DNA from: Agrococcus carbonis
GTDB taxonomy: Bacteria; Actinomycetota; Actinomycetes; Actinomycetales; Microbacteriaceae
Assembly: GCF_900104705.1 (NCBI RefSeq)
Contig: NZ_LT629734.1
Location: 1,860,001-1,924,000 of the forward strand
Reading direction: 5' to 3'
DNA: 64,000 nt
The position numbers and the translations under genes were made by a program. Positions 16,407 to 24,792 of the stretch are shown in pieces (within the stretch, counting starts at the first letter, position 1; every line of letters starts with the position of its first letter). The notes under the pieces were generated by a model that saw nothing but the letters and a program-made list of their open reading frames with translations, was not told the DNA's origin and did not search any database.

Positions 16407-17923
16407 CCGCGCAGGCGCCCACCGCATCCGCCACCGACTGGCGGCCGAACGACCGCTGGCTGCTGGGCATCGTGCTCGCGGTCATCAACTTCTGGCTCTT
16501 CGCGCAGACGCTGCTCAACATCATCCCCGGCATCCAGGGCGAGCTGGGCGTCGAGCAGACGATCGCCAACCTCGCCGTCTCGCTCACGTCGCTGTTCTCG
16601 GGCATCTTCATCGTCGTCGCGGGCGGCCTCGCCGACCGCATCGGGCGCATGCGGATCCTCGCGATCGGCATCTGGCTGAGCATCGCCGGGTCGCTGCTCA
16701 TCGCGCTCACCCCCGAGGACGCCGGCGCGCTGACCGACGCGATGCTGCTGGGCGGCCGCGCGGTGCAGGGACTCTCGGCGGCGTGCGTCATGCCGTCGTC
16801 GATGGCGCTCATCAAGGCGTACTACGACGGCAAGGAGCGGCAGCGCGCGCTGTCGTTCTGGTCGATCGGCTCGTGGGGCGGCTCGGGGCTCTGCGCCCTC
16901 TTCGGCGGCGTGATGGCGACGTCGTTCCTCGGCTGGCGCTCGATCTTCTGGATCTCGATCGTGCTCTCGCTGCTCGCCCTCCTGCTGCTGCGCGGCACCC
17001 CCGAGTCGCGGGCGCCGCGCGCGGACGGCACGCGCCACGGCTTCGACTGGGGCGGGCTCGCCGCCTTCATCGTGGCGCTCCTCGCGAGCAACGTCTACAT
17101 CTCGCAGGGGCCGCAGCTCGGGTGGTTCTCGCCCGCCGGCCTCGGGCTCATCGCGCTCGCGGTGATCGCGGGGCTGCTCTTCCTCCAGATCGAGACGAAG
17201 CACGCGCACGCGTTCCTCGACCTGAAGCTCTTCGCGAACGGCACCTTCACGGGCGCGACGCTGTCGAACTTCCTGCTGAACGGCGCCGCCGGCACCCTCA
17301 TCGTCTCGCTCGGCCTCGTGCAGGTCGCGGCGGGCCTGAGCGCCCTGCAGTCGGGGCTGCTGACGCTCGGCTACCTCATCGCGATCCTCGCCACCATCCG
17401 GGTCGGCGAGAAGCTGCTGCAGCGCTTCGGGCCGCGCCGGCCGATGCTGTGGGGATCGATGATCACGGGCGTCGGCATCCTGCTGTGCTCGATGACGTTC
17501 CTGCACATCGGCGAGTACATCGTGCTGAGCGTCATCGGCTTCACGCTCTTCGGCATCGGCCTCGGGTTCTACGCCACCCCGTCGACGGATGCGGCGCTCT
17601 CGAACGTGCCCGACGCCCAGGTCGGCGCGGCGAGCGGCATCTACAAGATGGCCTCGTCGCTCGGCAACGCGATCGGCGTCGCGATCTCGGCGGCGCTGTT
17701 CGTCGCGGGGCAGGGCGTCGACCCGTCGATCATCGAGTCGTGGGGGCTCTTCCTCGGCCGGCAGGACAACCTCGCGCTGCGCTTCGGCGGTGCGCTCGGC
17801 CTGCTGTTCAACGTGCTGATGGTGGCGATCGCGATCGCGTCGATCATCCTCACGGTGCCGCGCGACCGGCCGAGGGCGGAGCGCGAGCGCAAGGAGGTCC
17901 CGCCCCCGCCGATCGGCAACTGA
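16403..17923 (+). CDS. MFS transporter, 14-TMS DHA2-type
   Basis: A 506-residue major-facilitator transporter. It has about 14 hydrophobic segments, the loop 2-3 motif GGLADRIGRMR (motif A) and a motif-C-like region. A long C-terminal half contains FYATPSTDAALSNVPDAQVGAASGIYKMASSLGNAIG, a pattern common in DHA2 drug exporters. Substrates are unknown. The 4-base overlap with the M20 amidohydrolase gene indicates one operon. A GAGGAGG site lies just before the ATG, inside the upstream gene. The C-terminus ends in a charged, Pro-rich cytoplasmic tail. Confidence 0.9.
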   Translation: MTAQAPTASATDWRPNDRWLLGIVLAVINFWLFAQTLLNIIPGIQGELGVEQTIANLAVSLTSLFSGIFIVVAGGLADRIGRMRILAIGIWLSIAGSLLIALTPEDAGALTDAMLLGGRAVQGLSAACVMPSSMALIKAYYDGKERQRALSFWSIGSWGGSGLCALFGGVMATSFLGWRSIFWISIVLSLLALLLLRGTPESRAPRADGTRHGFDWGGLAAFIVALLASNVYISQGPQLGWFSPAGLGLIALAVIAGLLFLQIETKHAHAFLDLKLFANGTFTGATLSNFLLNGAAGTLIVSLGLVQVAAGLSALQSGLLTLGYLIAILATIRVGEKLLQRFGPRRPMLWGSMITGVGILLCSMTFLHIGEYIVLSVIGFTLFGIGLGFYATPSTDAALSNVPDAQVGAASGIYKMASSLGNAIGVAISAALFVAGQGVDPSIIESWGLFLGRQDNLALRFGGALGLLFNVLMVAIAIASIILTVPRDRPRAERERKEVPPPPIGN

Positions 17924-17951
17924 CCGGGGCCGGCGTCGCCGGCGCGGCCGG
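17924..17951. terminator. Possible GC-rich hairpin between convergent genes
   Basis: GCCGGC-GTC-GCCGGC (17929-17943) with outer CCGG arms lies just after the MFS stop and faces the end of the LysR-like gene. Confidence 0.35.
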
Positions 17952-17963
17952 GTGCGAGGCGCG

Positions 17964-18656
17964 TCAGCGCCGCCCGCCCGGACCGGGCCTGCCGCCGCGC
18001 CCGTGGCCGCCGCGGCGCCGAGGCCGGTTCGGCGGCGGCGTGGGCTTCGGCTTTGACGGCCGCGGCTTCGCGCCGGTCGGCCGCCCGGAACCGGTCGGCT
18101 CGGGCTCGCGATCCCGCTCGCCGCGCGACGAGCCGGGCCGACGGCCGCGCACGATGCCGATGAGCTCCTGGTGCAGCGGCGAGTCGGCGGCGCGCAGCCA
18201 CGCGAGCGCGATCGTGGTGCGCGGCAGGTCGGTGACGACGCGGTGCCGCGTCTCCGGCCCCGCGAGCGCGCGCGCGACGGCCATCGGCACGATCGCGAGG
18301 CCCGCCCCGGTCGCAGCGGTCTCGAGCAGCTGCTGCGGCGTCATCGAGCCCTGCTCGAGCATGGGCTCGCCGGCGAGGTCGGCGGTCGTGACGGTCTCGA
18401 ACGCCACGATCGGATGCCCCTTCGCGGCGACGACGACCGGCAGCTCGTCGTAGAGCCGCACGACGTGCAGGCCGTCCTCGGCGACCGGGAGGCGGAGGAG
18501 CGACGCGTCGACGCGTCCCTCGTGGAGGGCGGCGACCGCATCAGCCTCGTCGATCGCGACGAGCTCGGCCGGCACGTCGGGCACGCGCTCGGCCCAGACG
18601 CGCAGCCACTTCGCCGGGGTCACCCCCGGCACGCCTCCCAGCCGGAACCGCTCCAT
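17964..18656 (-). CDS. LysR-type substrate-binding domain protein without HTH
   Basis: A 230-residue protein. Residues 1-155 form one periplasmic-binding-protein-like effector domain as in LysR regulators (FRLGGVPGVTPAKWLRVWAE, then VDASLLRLPV, then GLAIVPMAVARALA, then LAWLRAADSPLHQELIGIVRG). The N-terminal winged-helix domain is missing, and no frame upstream supplies it. The last ~75 residues are a basic Arg/Pro/Gly/Lys tail (GRPTGAKPRPSKPKPTPPPN and onward) that could bind nucleic acid non-specifically. Similar HTH-less proteins occur in Microbacteriaceae. Whether they regulate anything is unknown. The first Met of the domain is at 18656. Confidence 0.8.
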   Translation of the reverse strand: MERFRLGGVPGVTPAKWLRVWAERVPDVPAELVAIDEADAVAALHEGRVDASLLRLPVAEDGLHVVRLYDELPVVVAAKGHPIVAFETVTTADLAGEPMLEQGSMTPQQLLETAATGAGLAIVPMAVARALAGPETRHRVVTDLPRTTIALAWLRAADSPLHQELIGIVRGRRPGSSRGERDREPEPTGSGRPTGAKPRPSKPKPTPPPNRPRRRGGHGRGGRPGPGGRR

Positions 18657-18693
18657 GCGCCCAGTCTGCCGTGCGCGGGCGGCGCCGCCCGGC

Positions 18694-19308
18694 TCAGACC
18701 CGCTCGAGGAACGCCACGACGTCGGCGAGCTCCTCGGCGACGATCGAGTGCGCGCGGTGGTACGTGCGGCGCTCGACCGCGAAGTGGGCATCGAGCCACG
18801 GGTGCGACCGCGCGATCTTGTCGGGGTGGATGACCTGGTCGAGGTCGCCGATCGTCGTCAGCAGCGGGATGCGCGGCTCGCGCGCGGCGAGCGCCGCGTC
18901 ACCGGGCAGCTCGCCCGCGTGGACGAAGGATGCGATGTGCACGATCGAGGCGAAGCGGTCGGGCGCGAGGCGCGCGAGCTGCACCGCCATCGCGCCGCCC
19001 TGCGAGAAGCCGAGCAGGTGCACGCGCGCGAAGGGCCGCTCGAGCCCGTCGAGCCACGCGAGCACCGCGTGCGCGGCCTCGTCGATCAGCGTGTGGTCGT
19101 CGCTGTCGACGGGCGAGAACTCGAACCACGCGAAGCCGCCGCCGTAGGGGATCGGCGCGCGCAGCGACGCGACCGTCATCGCGGCCGGCAGGTGCGGCGC
19201 GAGCCCGATGAGGTCGCCCTCGTGCGAGCCGATCCCGTGCATGACGACCAGCAGGTCGCCCCCGTCCGCGCCCTCGCGCCACTGCACCGCATCCGCGTCG
19301 ATCTGCAC
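18694..19308 (-). CDS. Alpha/beta-hydrolase (phospholipase/carboxylesterase type)
   Basis: A 204-residue serine hydrolase. The oxyanion region VVMHGIGSHEGDL is followed by the nucleophile elbow GFSQGG with Ser102. A late acidic residue in TTIGDLDQVI (Asp155 or Asp157) and His184 or His187 complete the likely triad. The short length and layout fit the carboxylesterase/YpfH group, which acts on small esters. The GTG start at 19308 gives the expected first beta strand. The gene is divergent from the membrane acyltransferase-like gene that begins 70 bases away. Confidence 0.88.
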   Translation of the reverse strand: MQIDADAVQWREGADGGDLLVVMHGIGSHEGDLIGLAPHLPAAMTVASLRAPIPYGGGFAWFEFSPVDSDDHTLIDEAAHAVLAWLDGLERPFARVHLLGFSQGGAMAVQLARLAPDRFASIVHIASFVHAGELPGDAALAAREPRIPLLTTIGDLDQVIHPDKIARSHPWLDAHFAVERRTYHRAHSIVAEELADVVAFLERV

Positions 19309-19365
19309 GTCGACCGCCCCCTCTCGCCCGGCGTCCGCCGTGCGGCGGAGCCCTCGAGGACACCG

Positions 19366-19371
19366 TAGCCT
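19366..19371 (+). promoter_or_regulatory. -10 element (TAGCCT), leaderless arrangement
   Basis: TAGCCT ends 6 bases before the ATG at 19378. Confidence 0.5.
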
Positions 19372-19377
19372 CGAAGC

Positions 19378-20607
19378 ATGGCTGACACCTCGGCGACCAC
19401 GAAGGTGCTCGCCCCGGTCGGCGGCGGGCGCGGGGGCGGCCGGCGCCGACCCGCGCGCCGGGGCCGCATCGACCGGGTCGTCTCGCTCGACGCCGCTCGC
19501 GGCATGCTCGTGCTCGCGACGGCCTTCTGGCTCGCCGCGCCCCGGCGCCCCTTCCCGGCCTCCGAGGCGTGGGGCAGCGTCGGCCTCGACGCGGTCGTGC
19601 TGCCCGCGTTCGCGTTCGTGATGGGGTGCGCGCACGCGATGGCGCAGCACCGCGACTGGACCTCCGGCGGTCGCGTGGTGCGGCGCACGCTCGTGCTGCT
19701 GCTGCTCGGCATGCTCATCGCCGCGGTCGCGGCGCTCGTCGCGGGCGCCGGCGCGGGCATCGCCTTCGACCCCGAGGCGGGCACGCTCGGCGGCCTCGAG
19801 CGCATCCGCGTCACGGGCCCGCTCGTGCAGCTCGGCGTCGCGACCGCCGCGCTCGGCTTCCTCGGCCTCCTCGCGCGCAGCTGGGCGGGATGGGCCTTCG
19901 CGGTCGCGGTCGCGACGCTGCTCGGCGCCGGCGCCCTCTGGCTCGCCACGGCGCTGTGCGGCGAGCTGAGCGACCGCTGCAGCCCCGCGACGCTCGTCGT
20001 GACCGGGGTCGCGGATGCGGCGGGCACGACGGCAGACCCGCTCGTCACCGCGGGCCTCGCCACGGTGCTCGGCGGGCTCGGCCTCGCGCTGCCCGCGGCC
20101 GCAGGCGCCGCGCTCGTGCACGCGCTGCTGCGGGCCCGCAGCGTCACCGCCCACCAGCGCGGCCGCGTGATCGGCTACGGGCTGCTCGCGGCGCTGCTGT
20201 TCTCGATCCTCGGGATCCTCGCCTACTTCACCCCGACGGTGTGGGGGCAGCAGCCGCTGCAGCCGTCGACGGCGCTCTGGACCCCGCCGCTCACGCTCGC
20301 CGTCGCGGCGCTCGCGGCGCTCCTCGCGACCGCGATGCACCCGGCCATCGACACCGACCTGCGCGGGGGCACCTCGGCGCTCGGGCCCTTCGCGCGGCCG
20401 TTCGCGGCCGTCGGCCGCATCAGCCTGCTCGCCGTCGGCGTCACGCTCGCGCTGCGCACGGCGCTCGACGCGGCGACCCCGAGCCCCGTCGCGTGGTTCG
20501 CGCGGCTCGGCGACATCCCGTCGATCGTCCTCGGGCTCGCGGTCGCGGCGGCATGGCTGCTGCTCGCGCTCTGGGCCGACCGCTCGGGGCGCCGCCTTCG
20601 CCCCTGA
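19378..20607 (+). CDS. Multi-pass membrane protein of the HGSNAT/DUF1624-like family
   Basis: A 409-residue membrane protein with about ten hydrophobic segments. After a basic Gly/Arg-rich cytoplasmic leader, RVVSLDAARGMLVL (about residues 33-46) matches the conserved start of heparan-alpha-glucosaminide N-acetyltransferase-like and YeiB-like membrane acyltransferases (R-x-x-SLD-x-x-RG). The remaining segments are Ala/Leu-rich with few charged residues. A cell-envelope acyl transfer role is possible but not shown. The gene stands alone, between a divergent hydrolase and a DUF4916 gene on the same strand. Confidence 0.75.
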   Translation: MADTSATTKVLAPVGGGRGGGRRRPARRGRIDRVVSLDAARGMLVLATAFWLAAPRRPFPASEAWGSVGLDAVVLPAFAFVMGCAHAMAQHRDWTSGGRVVRRTLVLLLLGMLIAAVAALVAGAGAGIAFDPEAGTLGGLERIRVTGPLVQLGVATAALGFLGLLARSWAGWAFAVAVATLLGAGALWLATALCGELSDRCSPATLVVTGVADAAGTTADPLVTAGLATVLGGLGLALPAAAGAALVHALLRARSVTAHQRGRVIGYGLLAALLFSILGILAYFTPTVWGQQPLQPSTALWTPPLTLAVAALAALLATAMHPAIDTDLRGGTSALGPFARPFAAVGRISLLAVGVTLALRTALDAATPSPVAWFARLGDIPSIVLGLAVAAAWLLLALWADRSGRRLRP

Positions 20608-20692
20608 GCAGGCCGCCGGATCCGGCCCCGGAGGCCGCAGCCGCATCCGCCCGCCTCGCCCCAGCGCCCGCGAGCCGGGCACAATGGGGGCC

Positions 20693-21232
20693 ATGGCAGT
20701 GCGCACCCCCGACCCGAACCCCGGCTGGCTCAGCGACGACGAGCTGCAGCAGGCGCGCGAGCGGCTGCCGATCCTCTACGTCGAGGCGATCCCGGTGCGG
20801 GTCGACGGGCTCGGGCAGGTGACCGAGGTGGGGCTGCTGCTGCGCATGAACGCGCAGAGCGAGATGACGCGCACCGTGGTCTCGGGCCGCGTCATGCGCG
20901 GCGAGCGCGTGCGCGACGCGCTCTACCGCCACCTCGAGAAGGACCTCGGGCCGATGGCCTTCCCGCAGCTGCCGGCGGCGCCCGCGCCGTTCCACATCGC
21001 CGAGTACTTCCCGCTGCCGGGCGACGGCATCTTCCACGACGAGCGGCAGCACGCGGTCTCGCTGTGCTTCATCGTGCCGGTGACGGGCACGTGCGATCCG
21101 CGCCAGGACGCGCTCGAGCTCACATGGCTCACGCCCGAGGCGGCCGCGAGCGAGCTCGTCGCGAGCGAGATGGAGGGCGGGCGCGGCTCGCTCGTGCGCG
21201 CGGCCCTCGCGCACCTCGGCGCGCTGCGGTGA
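20693..21232 (+). CDS. DUF4916 (NUDIX-like) protein
   Basis: A 179-residue protein whose opening (WLSDDELQQARERLPILYVEAIPVRVD) and EVGLLLRMN strand fit DUF4916, a family related to NUDIX hydrolases. A clean GX5EX7REUXEEXGU NUDIX box is not visible, so hydrolase activity is doubtful. The context segment VSLCFIVPVTGT...LELTWLTPEAA is like the substrate-binding half of NUDIX proteins. ATG 20693 follows a GGGGG stretch. ATG 20684 is an alternative and adds three residues. It is usually a single-copy gene in actinobacteria. Its function is unknown. Confidence 0.82.
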   Translation: MAVRTPDPNPGWLSDDELQQARERLPILYVEAIPVRVDGLGQVTEVGLLLRMNAQSEMTRTVVSGRVMRGERVRDALYRHLEKDLGPMAFPQLPAAPAPFHIAEYFPLPGDGIFHDERQHAVSLCFIVPVTGTCDPRQDALELTWLTPEAAASELVASEMEGGRGSLVRAALAHLGALR

Positions 21233-21297
21233 CCTCGTCGCGCCGGGTCGGGCGCGCGCGATGACGCCGTGTGGAGGATGCGCGAGGTCGCGCTCCG

Positions 21298-21303
21298 TAG
21301 GCT
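21298..21303 (+). promoter_or_regulatory. -10 element (TAGGCT) for the ComB-like/AKR pair
   Basis: TAGGCT ends 7 bases before the ATG at 21311. Confidence 0.5.
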
Positions 21304-21310
21304 TGCGGGC

Positions 21311-21796
21311 ATGAGCGCCCAGCACCAGGTGACCCTCGAGTGGGGCGAGGCCGGCATGCGCGCGGCCGTCGCCGACGTGATCGTGATCGCCGACGCCGAC
21401 CGCGGCCCGGAGACCGAGGCGCTGCTCCGGCTCGCCGGCCGCACCGCCCTCGTCCTCGAGGCGACGCTCGAGAACGCCGACGTCGTCGCGCGCGCCGCGC
21501 TCGACGAGCAGGAGCGCCTCGGCGAGCGCGCGGCGATCGCGATCGTGGCGGCGGGCGAGCGGTGGGCCGACGGGTCGCTGCGCCCGAGCGCCGCCGACCA
21601 GCTCGTCGCCGGTCGCGTCGTCGACGCGCTCGCCGAGCTCGGCATCGACTTCCACAGCCCCGCGTGCGCCATCGCGTGCGCCGCCGCCGTCGCGCTGCGC
21701 GGCGCGACCAAGGCCCTCGTGGGCGCCGAGGCCGCCGCGCTCGCGCCCGCCCACGCCCACGCCCACGCCACCGCCACCGCCGGAGGAGACCGATGA
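21311..21796 (+). CDS. Short ComB-like (2-phosphosulfolactate phosphatase family) protein
   Basis: A 161-residue protein. VTLEWGEAGMRAAVADVIVIADA at the start and IAIVAAGERWADGSLRPSAADQLVAGRVVDAL in the middle match ComB, the 2-phosphosulfolactate phosphatase fold. It is well below the usual ~230 residues of ComB. The N-terminal ADADR replaces the usual VVDVLSFST stretch, so the active site may be degraded. The coenzyme M pathway is not expected in this organism, so the true role is unknown. The C-terminus is an Ala/His repeat. It overlaps the aldo/keto reductase gene by 4 bases. Confidence 0.75.
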   Translation: MSAQHQVTLEWGEAGMRAAVADVIVIADADRGPETEALLRLAGRTALVLEATLENADVVARAALDEQERLGERAAIAIVAAGERWADGSLRPSAADQLVAGRVVDALAELGIDFHSPACAIACAAAVALRGATKALVGAEAAALAPAHAHAHATATAGGDR

Positions 21797-22836
21797 CCTG
21801 GAACGCCGACCCCGCCCGCTACGACTCGATGCGGTACCGCCGCGCGGGCAGCTCGGGCCTCAAGCTGCCGGAGCTCACGCTGGGCCTCTGGCACAACTTC
21901 GGCGACGACGTCCCGCTCGAGCGCCAGCGCAGCATCCTCACGACCGCGTTCGACCGCGGCATCACGCACTTCGACCTCGCGAACAACTACGGCCCGCCGT
22001 TCGGCGCCGCCGAGGTCAACGCGGGCCGCGTGCTCGCGACCGACCTCGCCGCCCATCGCGACGAGATCCTCGTGACGACGAAGGCCGGCTGGGACATGTG
22101 GCCCGGCCCCTACGGCATCGGCGGCAGCCGCAAGTACCTCGTCGCGAGCCTCGACCAGTCGCTCGCGCGCCTGGGCCTCGACTACGTCGACATCTTCTAC
22201 CACCACCGGCCCGACCCAGACACGCCGCTCGAGGAGACGATGGCCGCGCTCGACCACATCGTGCGCACGGGCCGCGCGCTCTACGTGGGCGTGTCGAGCT
22301 ACTCGGCCGCCGACACCCGGCGCGCGCACGAGATCCTCAGCGACCTCGGCACGCCGCTGACCATCCACCAGCCGTCGTACTCGATGCTCAACCGCTGGAT
22401 CGAGACGGATGGGCTGCTCGACACCGCGGGCGAGCTCGGCATCGGGGTCATCGGCTTCACCGCGCTCGCGCAGGGTCTGCTGACGGGCAAGTACCTCGGC
22501 GGCGTGCCCGCCGACTCGCGCGCCGGGCGCGGCGCCGCCCGCAAGCCGCTCGACCCGAACGTCTCGGCCGACGCCGCCGAGCGCATCCGCGGCCTCGCCG
22601 CGATCGCCGAGCAGCGCGGGCAGACGCTCGCGCAGCTCGCGCTCGCGTGGGCGCTGCGCGACGAGCGCATGACGTCGCTCACGATCGGCGTCTCGCGCGT
22701 CGAGCAGCTCGAGCAGAACCTCGGCGCCCTCGAGGGCCCGCCCCTCACCCCCGACGAGCTCGCCGCGATCGACGACCTCGCGCGCGACGAGCCGGGCGTC
22801 GACCTGTGGGCGGGGGCGCGCGACTCGCGCGGTTGA
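21793..22836 (+). CDS. Aldo/keto reductase (YghZ/GpR-like)
   Basis: A 347-residue NADPH-dependent oxidoreductase. Catalytic elements are present: THFDLANNYGPP with the Asp and Tyr, VTTKAGWDMWPGPYG with the Lys, and FYHHRPDP with the His. The stretch GSRKYLVASLDQSLARLGLDYVDIFYHHR is typical of the L-glyceraldehyde-3-phosphate reductase (YghZ) group, which detoxifies aldehydes and methylglyoxal. The ATG is coupled to the ComB-like gene by ATGA and has GGAGGA upstream. It ends before a 146-base spacer that carries the SGNH gene promoter. Confidence 0.93.
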   Translation: MTWNADPARYDSMRYRRAGSSGLKLPELTLGLWHNFGDDVPLERQRSILTTAFDRGITHFDLANNYGPPFGAAEVNAGRVLATDLAAHRDEILVTTKAGWDMWPGPYGIGGSRKYLVASLDQSLARLGLDYVDIFYHHRPDPDTPLEETMAALDHIVRTGRALYVGVSSYSAADTRRAHEILSDLGTPLTIHQPSYSMLNRWIETDGLLDTAGELGIGVIGFTALAQGLLTGKYLGGVPADSRAGRGAARKPLDPNVSADAAERIRGLAAIAEQRGQTLAQLALAWALRDERMTSLTIGVSRVEQLEQNLGALEGPPLTPDELAAIDDLARDEPGVDLWAGARDSRG

Positions 22837-22849
22837 GCAGGATCGCGCC

Positions 22850-22877
22850 TTGCGCAGATATGCGCCTCGCGTAGACT
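22850..22877 (+). promoter_or_regulatory. Promoter of the SGNH-domain gene
   Basis: TTGCGC (22850-22855) and TAGACT (22872-22877) are spaced by 16 bases and lie about 100 bases before the start codon. Confidence 0.5.
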
Positions 22878-22964
22878 GACCGTGCCCCGCACCGTTGCCG
22901 CTTCGCCGCTGCGCGCGCCCGGGCAACCTGCGGATCGGTGACTGCGCCCTCCGCGGCACGGTCA
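22877..22964 (+). other. Inverted repeats in the 5' region of the SGNH gene
   Basis: TGACCGTGCC (22877-22886) is perfectly complementary to GGCACGGTCA (22955-22964). Nested inside, GTTGCC (22894-22899) pairs with GGCAAC (22922-22927). It could be a structured leader or paired operator sites. The left arm overlaps the last base of the -10, so a full RNA stem needs an upstream start. Confidence 0.35.
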
Positions 22965-22982
22965 CCACGAGAGGCACACGAG

Positions 22983-24740
22983 ATGCGCGGTCGCCCCCTT
23001 GCCCTGGTCCTGGCGCTCGGCGTCGCGCTCGGCGTCATGAGCCCCGCGGGGATCGCGAGCGCGACGAGCGCGCCGCAGGATCCCGTCGGCGGGGTCACGG
23101 CATCCGAGACGCCGACGGCGACCGAGTCGCCGACGGCGACCGAGCCGCCTGCGCCCACGCAGACCCCGGCGCCGAGCGAGCCCGCACCGTCCGCTCCTCC
23201 CACCGAGACGCCCGCTCCCACGGAGACCGCGTCGTCGGCGATCCCGGAGGCGCCGGTCGCCGACGCTCCCGAGGCGCTCGACCGCCCCGCTGCGCCGGAG
23301 CCGACCGCGTTGCCGTCGATCTGGATGACGGCCGATGCCACGTGGGTGCGCTTCGGCCGCAAGGTCACGGTCACGGGCAAGGTGTGGGAGGGATCGACGG
23401 GCATCGCCGACGCTCCTGTGCGCATCGTCGGCCTCTCCGCCCGCACGGGTCGCTGGGAGCTCCTCGCGACGGTGCCCACGCGGGCCGACGGCCGGTTCAC
23501 GTACGCGTTCACGCCGCTGTCGGGCTACCGCATCAAGGCCGAGATCCTGGCGGACGAGCGGCTCCGAGCCGCGGCGAGCCGCTCGCGGTCGTTCGTCGTC
23601 CAGCCCGGCATCGCGAACGTCACGCCGAGAGGCACGAGCTCCGTCTCGATCGGCGCCGAGCACGTCGTGACGGGCGCGCTCTACGCGCAGCTGGAGGGGC
23701 GGCGGGTCAAGCTCGAGGGCTACTCCTCGCGGGGCTGGACGACCATCGTCCAGACGTACGCGTCATCGACGGGCGCCTTCGCGCTGCGGTACACGGTGCG
23801 CGATGCGAGCATCAGCAGGCTCCGGGTCGTGGTCCCCTCCGGCGGCGGCCTCGTCGTCGCGGCGGCGCCGCAGCTCGCGCTGCGCGTGCTCTCGACCCCG
23901 CAGCAGCTCGCCGCCGCGCACCCGCCGTGCTTCGGAGCGGCCGCCATCCTCGACGCCGCGTGCTCCACGACGGGCACGGCCGGCGCGCTCGCGCCCACCA
24001 CGGACAGCAGCCGCCTGTTCGCGCAGACCGGCGGGGCCTTCTCGAGCGCGTGCTGGCAGTCCGACAAGACCGCCCTCGTCCCGATCTGCCACGCGGGCAG
24101 TTCGCGGTCGGACGCGCTGCGCGTGGCGTTCATCGGCGATTCGCACGCCGCCGGCTACTTCGCGACGATGAAGCGCGAGTTCGAGTACTGGAACTGGAGC
24201 GTCGACAGCTACCTCGGCGTCAGCTGCCGATGGGAGCACGTGCCCCGCGGCCACGGCTGCGAGCCGCGGTACCGACAGCTGGCCGCGGCCGCCGCCTCGG
24301 GCGAGTACGACCTCGTCGTCTACACCGGGCTGCGCTTCCCCTATGCGGACCGACCCGAGGAGGCCGTCGAGATCCGGGACCGCTACGCGGCCGCCTGGCG
24401 GCCGGTCGTCGATGCCGGCATCCCGCTCATCGTCATGGGCGACTTCCCGCACATCGGCGGGGCGCTGTCGTGCGTGACGGAGTCGCCGGGCGCGGCCCCG
24501 TTCGGCTGCGCCGTGCCGCAGACATACGGCACGAGGGGGCACGACCCGATCCTCGAGGCCGCGGCGCTCGTGCCGGGCGTGCGCGTCGTCGACCCCATGC
24601 GCTACTTCTGCATCGACGGCTCGTGCCCGCTCGTCATCGGCGGCGCCATCGTCTACCGTGACGCGCACCACCTCACCGGGACGTACCTCACATCGGTGTC
24701 GTCGAAGATCATGTGGGAGCTGCGCCGGGCCGCCCGCTGA
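22983..24740 (+). CDS. Secreted SGNH-domain protein (OafB-type SGNH without acyltransferase)
   Basis: A 585-residue exported protein. A signal peptide (about residues 1-25) is followed by a Thr/Pro/Ala/Glu-rich linker (about 30-110) and two beta-sandwich carbohydrate-binding-like repeats (about 115-215 and 220-300). The C-terminal SGNH domain has block I FIGDSHAAG with Ser387 and the late catalytic Asp560-x-x-His563 (DAHH). This SGNH type is normally fused to the membrane acyltransferase-3 domain of O-antigen or peptidoglycan O-acetylases (OafB/OatA). Here the membrane part is replaced by a signal peptide and binding modules. It probably acts on acetylated cell-wall or capsular glycan outside the cell. 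A GAGAGG site precedes the ATG. Confidence 0.85.
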   Translation: MRGRPLALVLALGVALGVMSPAGIASATSAPQDPVGGVTASETPTATESPTATEPPAPTQTPAPSEPAPSAPPTETPAPTETASSAIPEAPVADAPEALDRPAAPEPTALPSIWMTADATWVRFGRKVTVTGKVWEGSTGIADAPVRIVGLSARTGRWELLATVPTRADGRFTYAFTPLSGYRIKAEILADERLRAAASRSRSFVVQPGIANVTPRGTSSVSIGAEHVVTGALYAQLEGRRVKLEGYSSRGWTTIVQTYASSTGAFALRYTVRDASISRLRVVVPSGGGLVVAAAPQLALRVLSTPQQLAAAHPPCFGAAAILDAACSTTGTAGALAPTTDSSRLFAQTGGAFSSACWQSDKTALVPICHAGSSRSDALRVAFIGDSHAAGYFATMKREFEYWNWSVDSYLGVSCRWEHVPRGHGCEPRYRQLAAAAASGEYDLVVYTGLRFPYADRPEEAVEIRDRYAAAWRPVVDAGIPLIVMGDFPHIGGALSCVTESPGAAPFGCAVPQTYGTRGHDPILEAAALVPGVRVVDPMRYFCIDGSCPLVIGGAIVYRDAHHLTGTYLTSVSSKIMWELRRAAR

Positions 24741-24780
24741 CGCAGCGCATCCGCCCCTGTCGCGTGTGGGCGGCCCGCAC

Positions 24781-24786
24781 TAGCGT
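24781..24786 (+). promoter_or_regulatory. -10 element (TAGCGT), leaderless arrangement
   Basis: TAGCGT ends 6 bases before the GTG at 24793. Confidence 0.5.
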
Positions 24787-24792
24787 TGCGCC

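Noticed and set aside
20693..21232. Calling the DUF4916 protein an active NUDIX hydrolase
   Set aside because: The NUDIX box with its conserved Glu residues is not visible.
22877..22982. A c-di-AMP (ydaO) riboswitch before the SGNH gene
   Set aside because: The conserved ydaO blocks are not recognisable. Only simple inverted repeats are seen, so it is listed as an unassigned structure.
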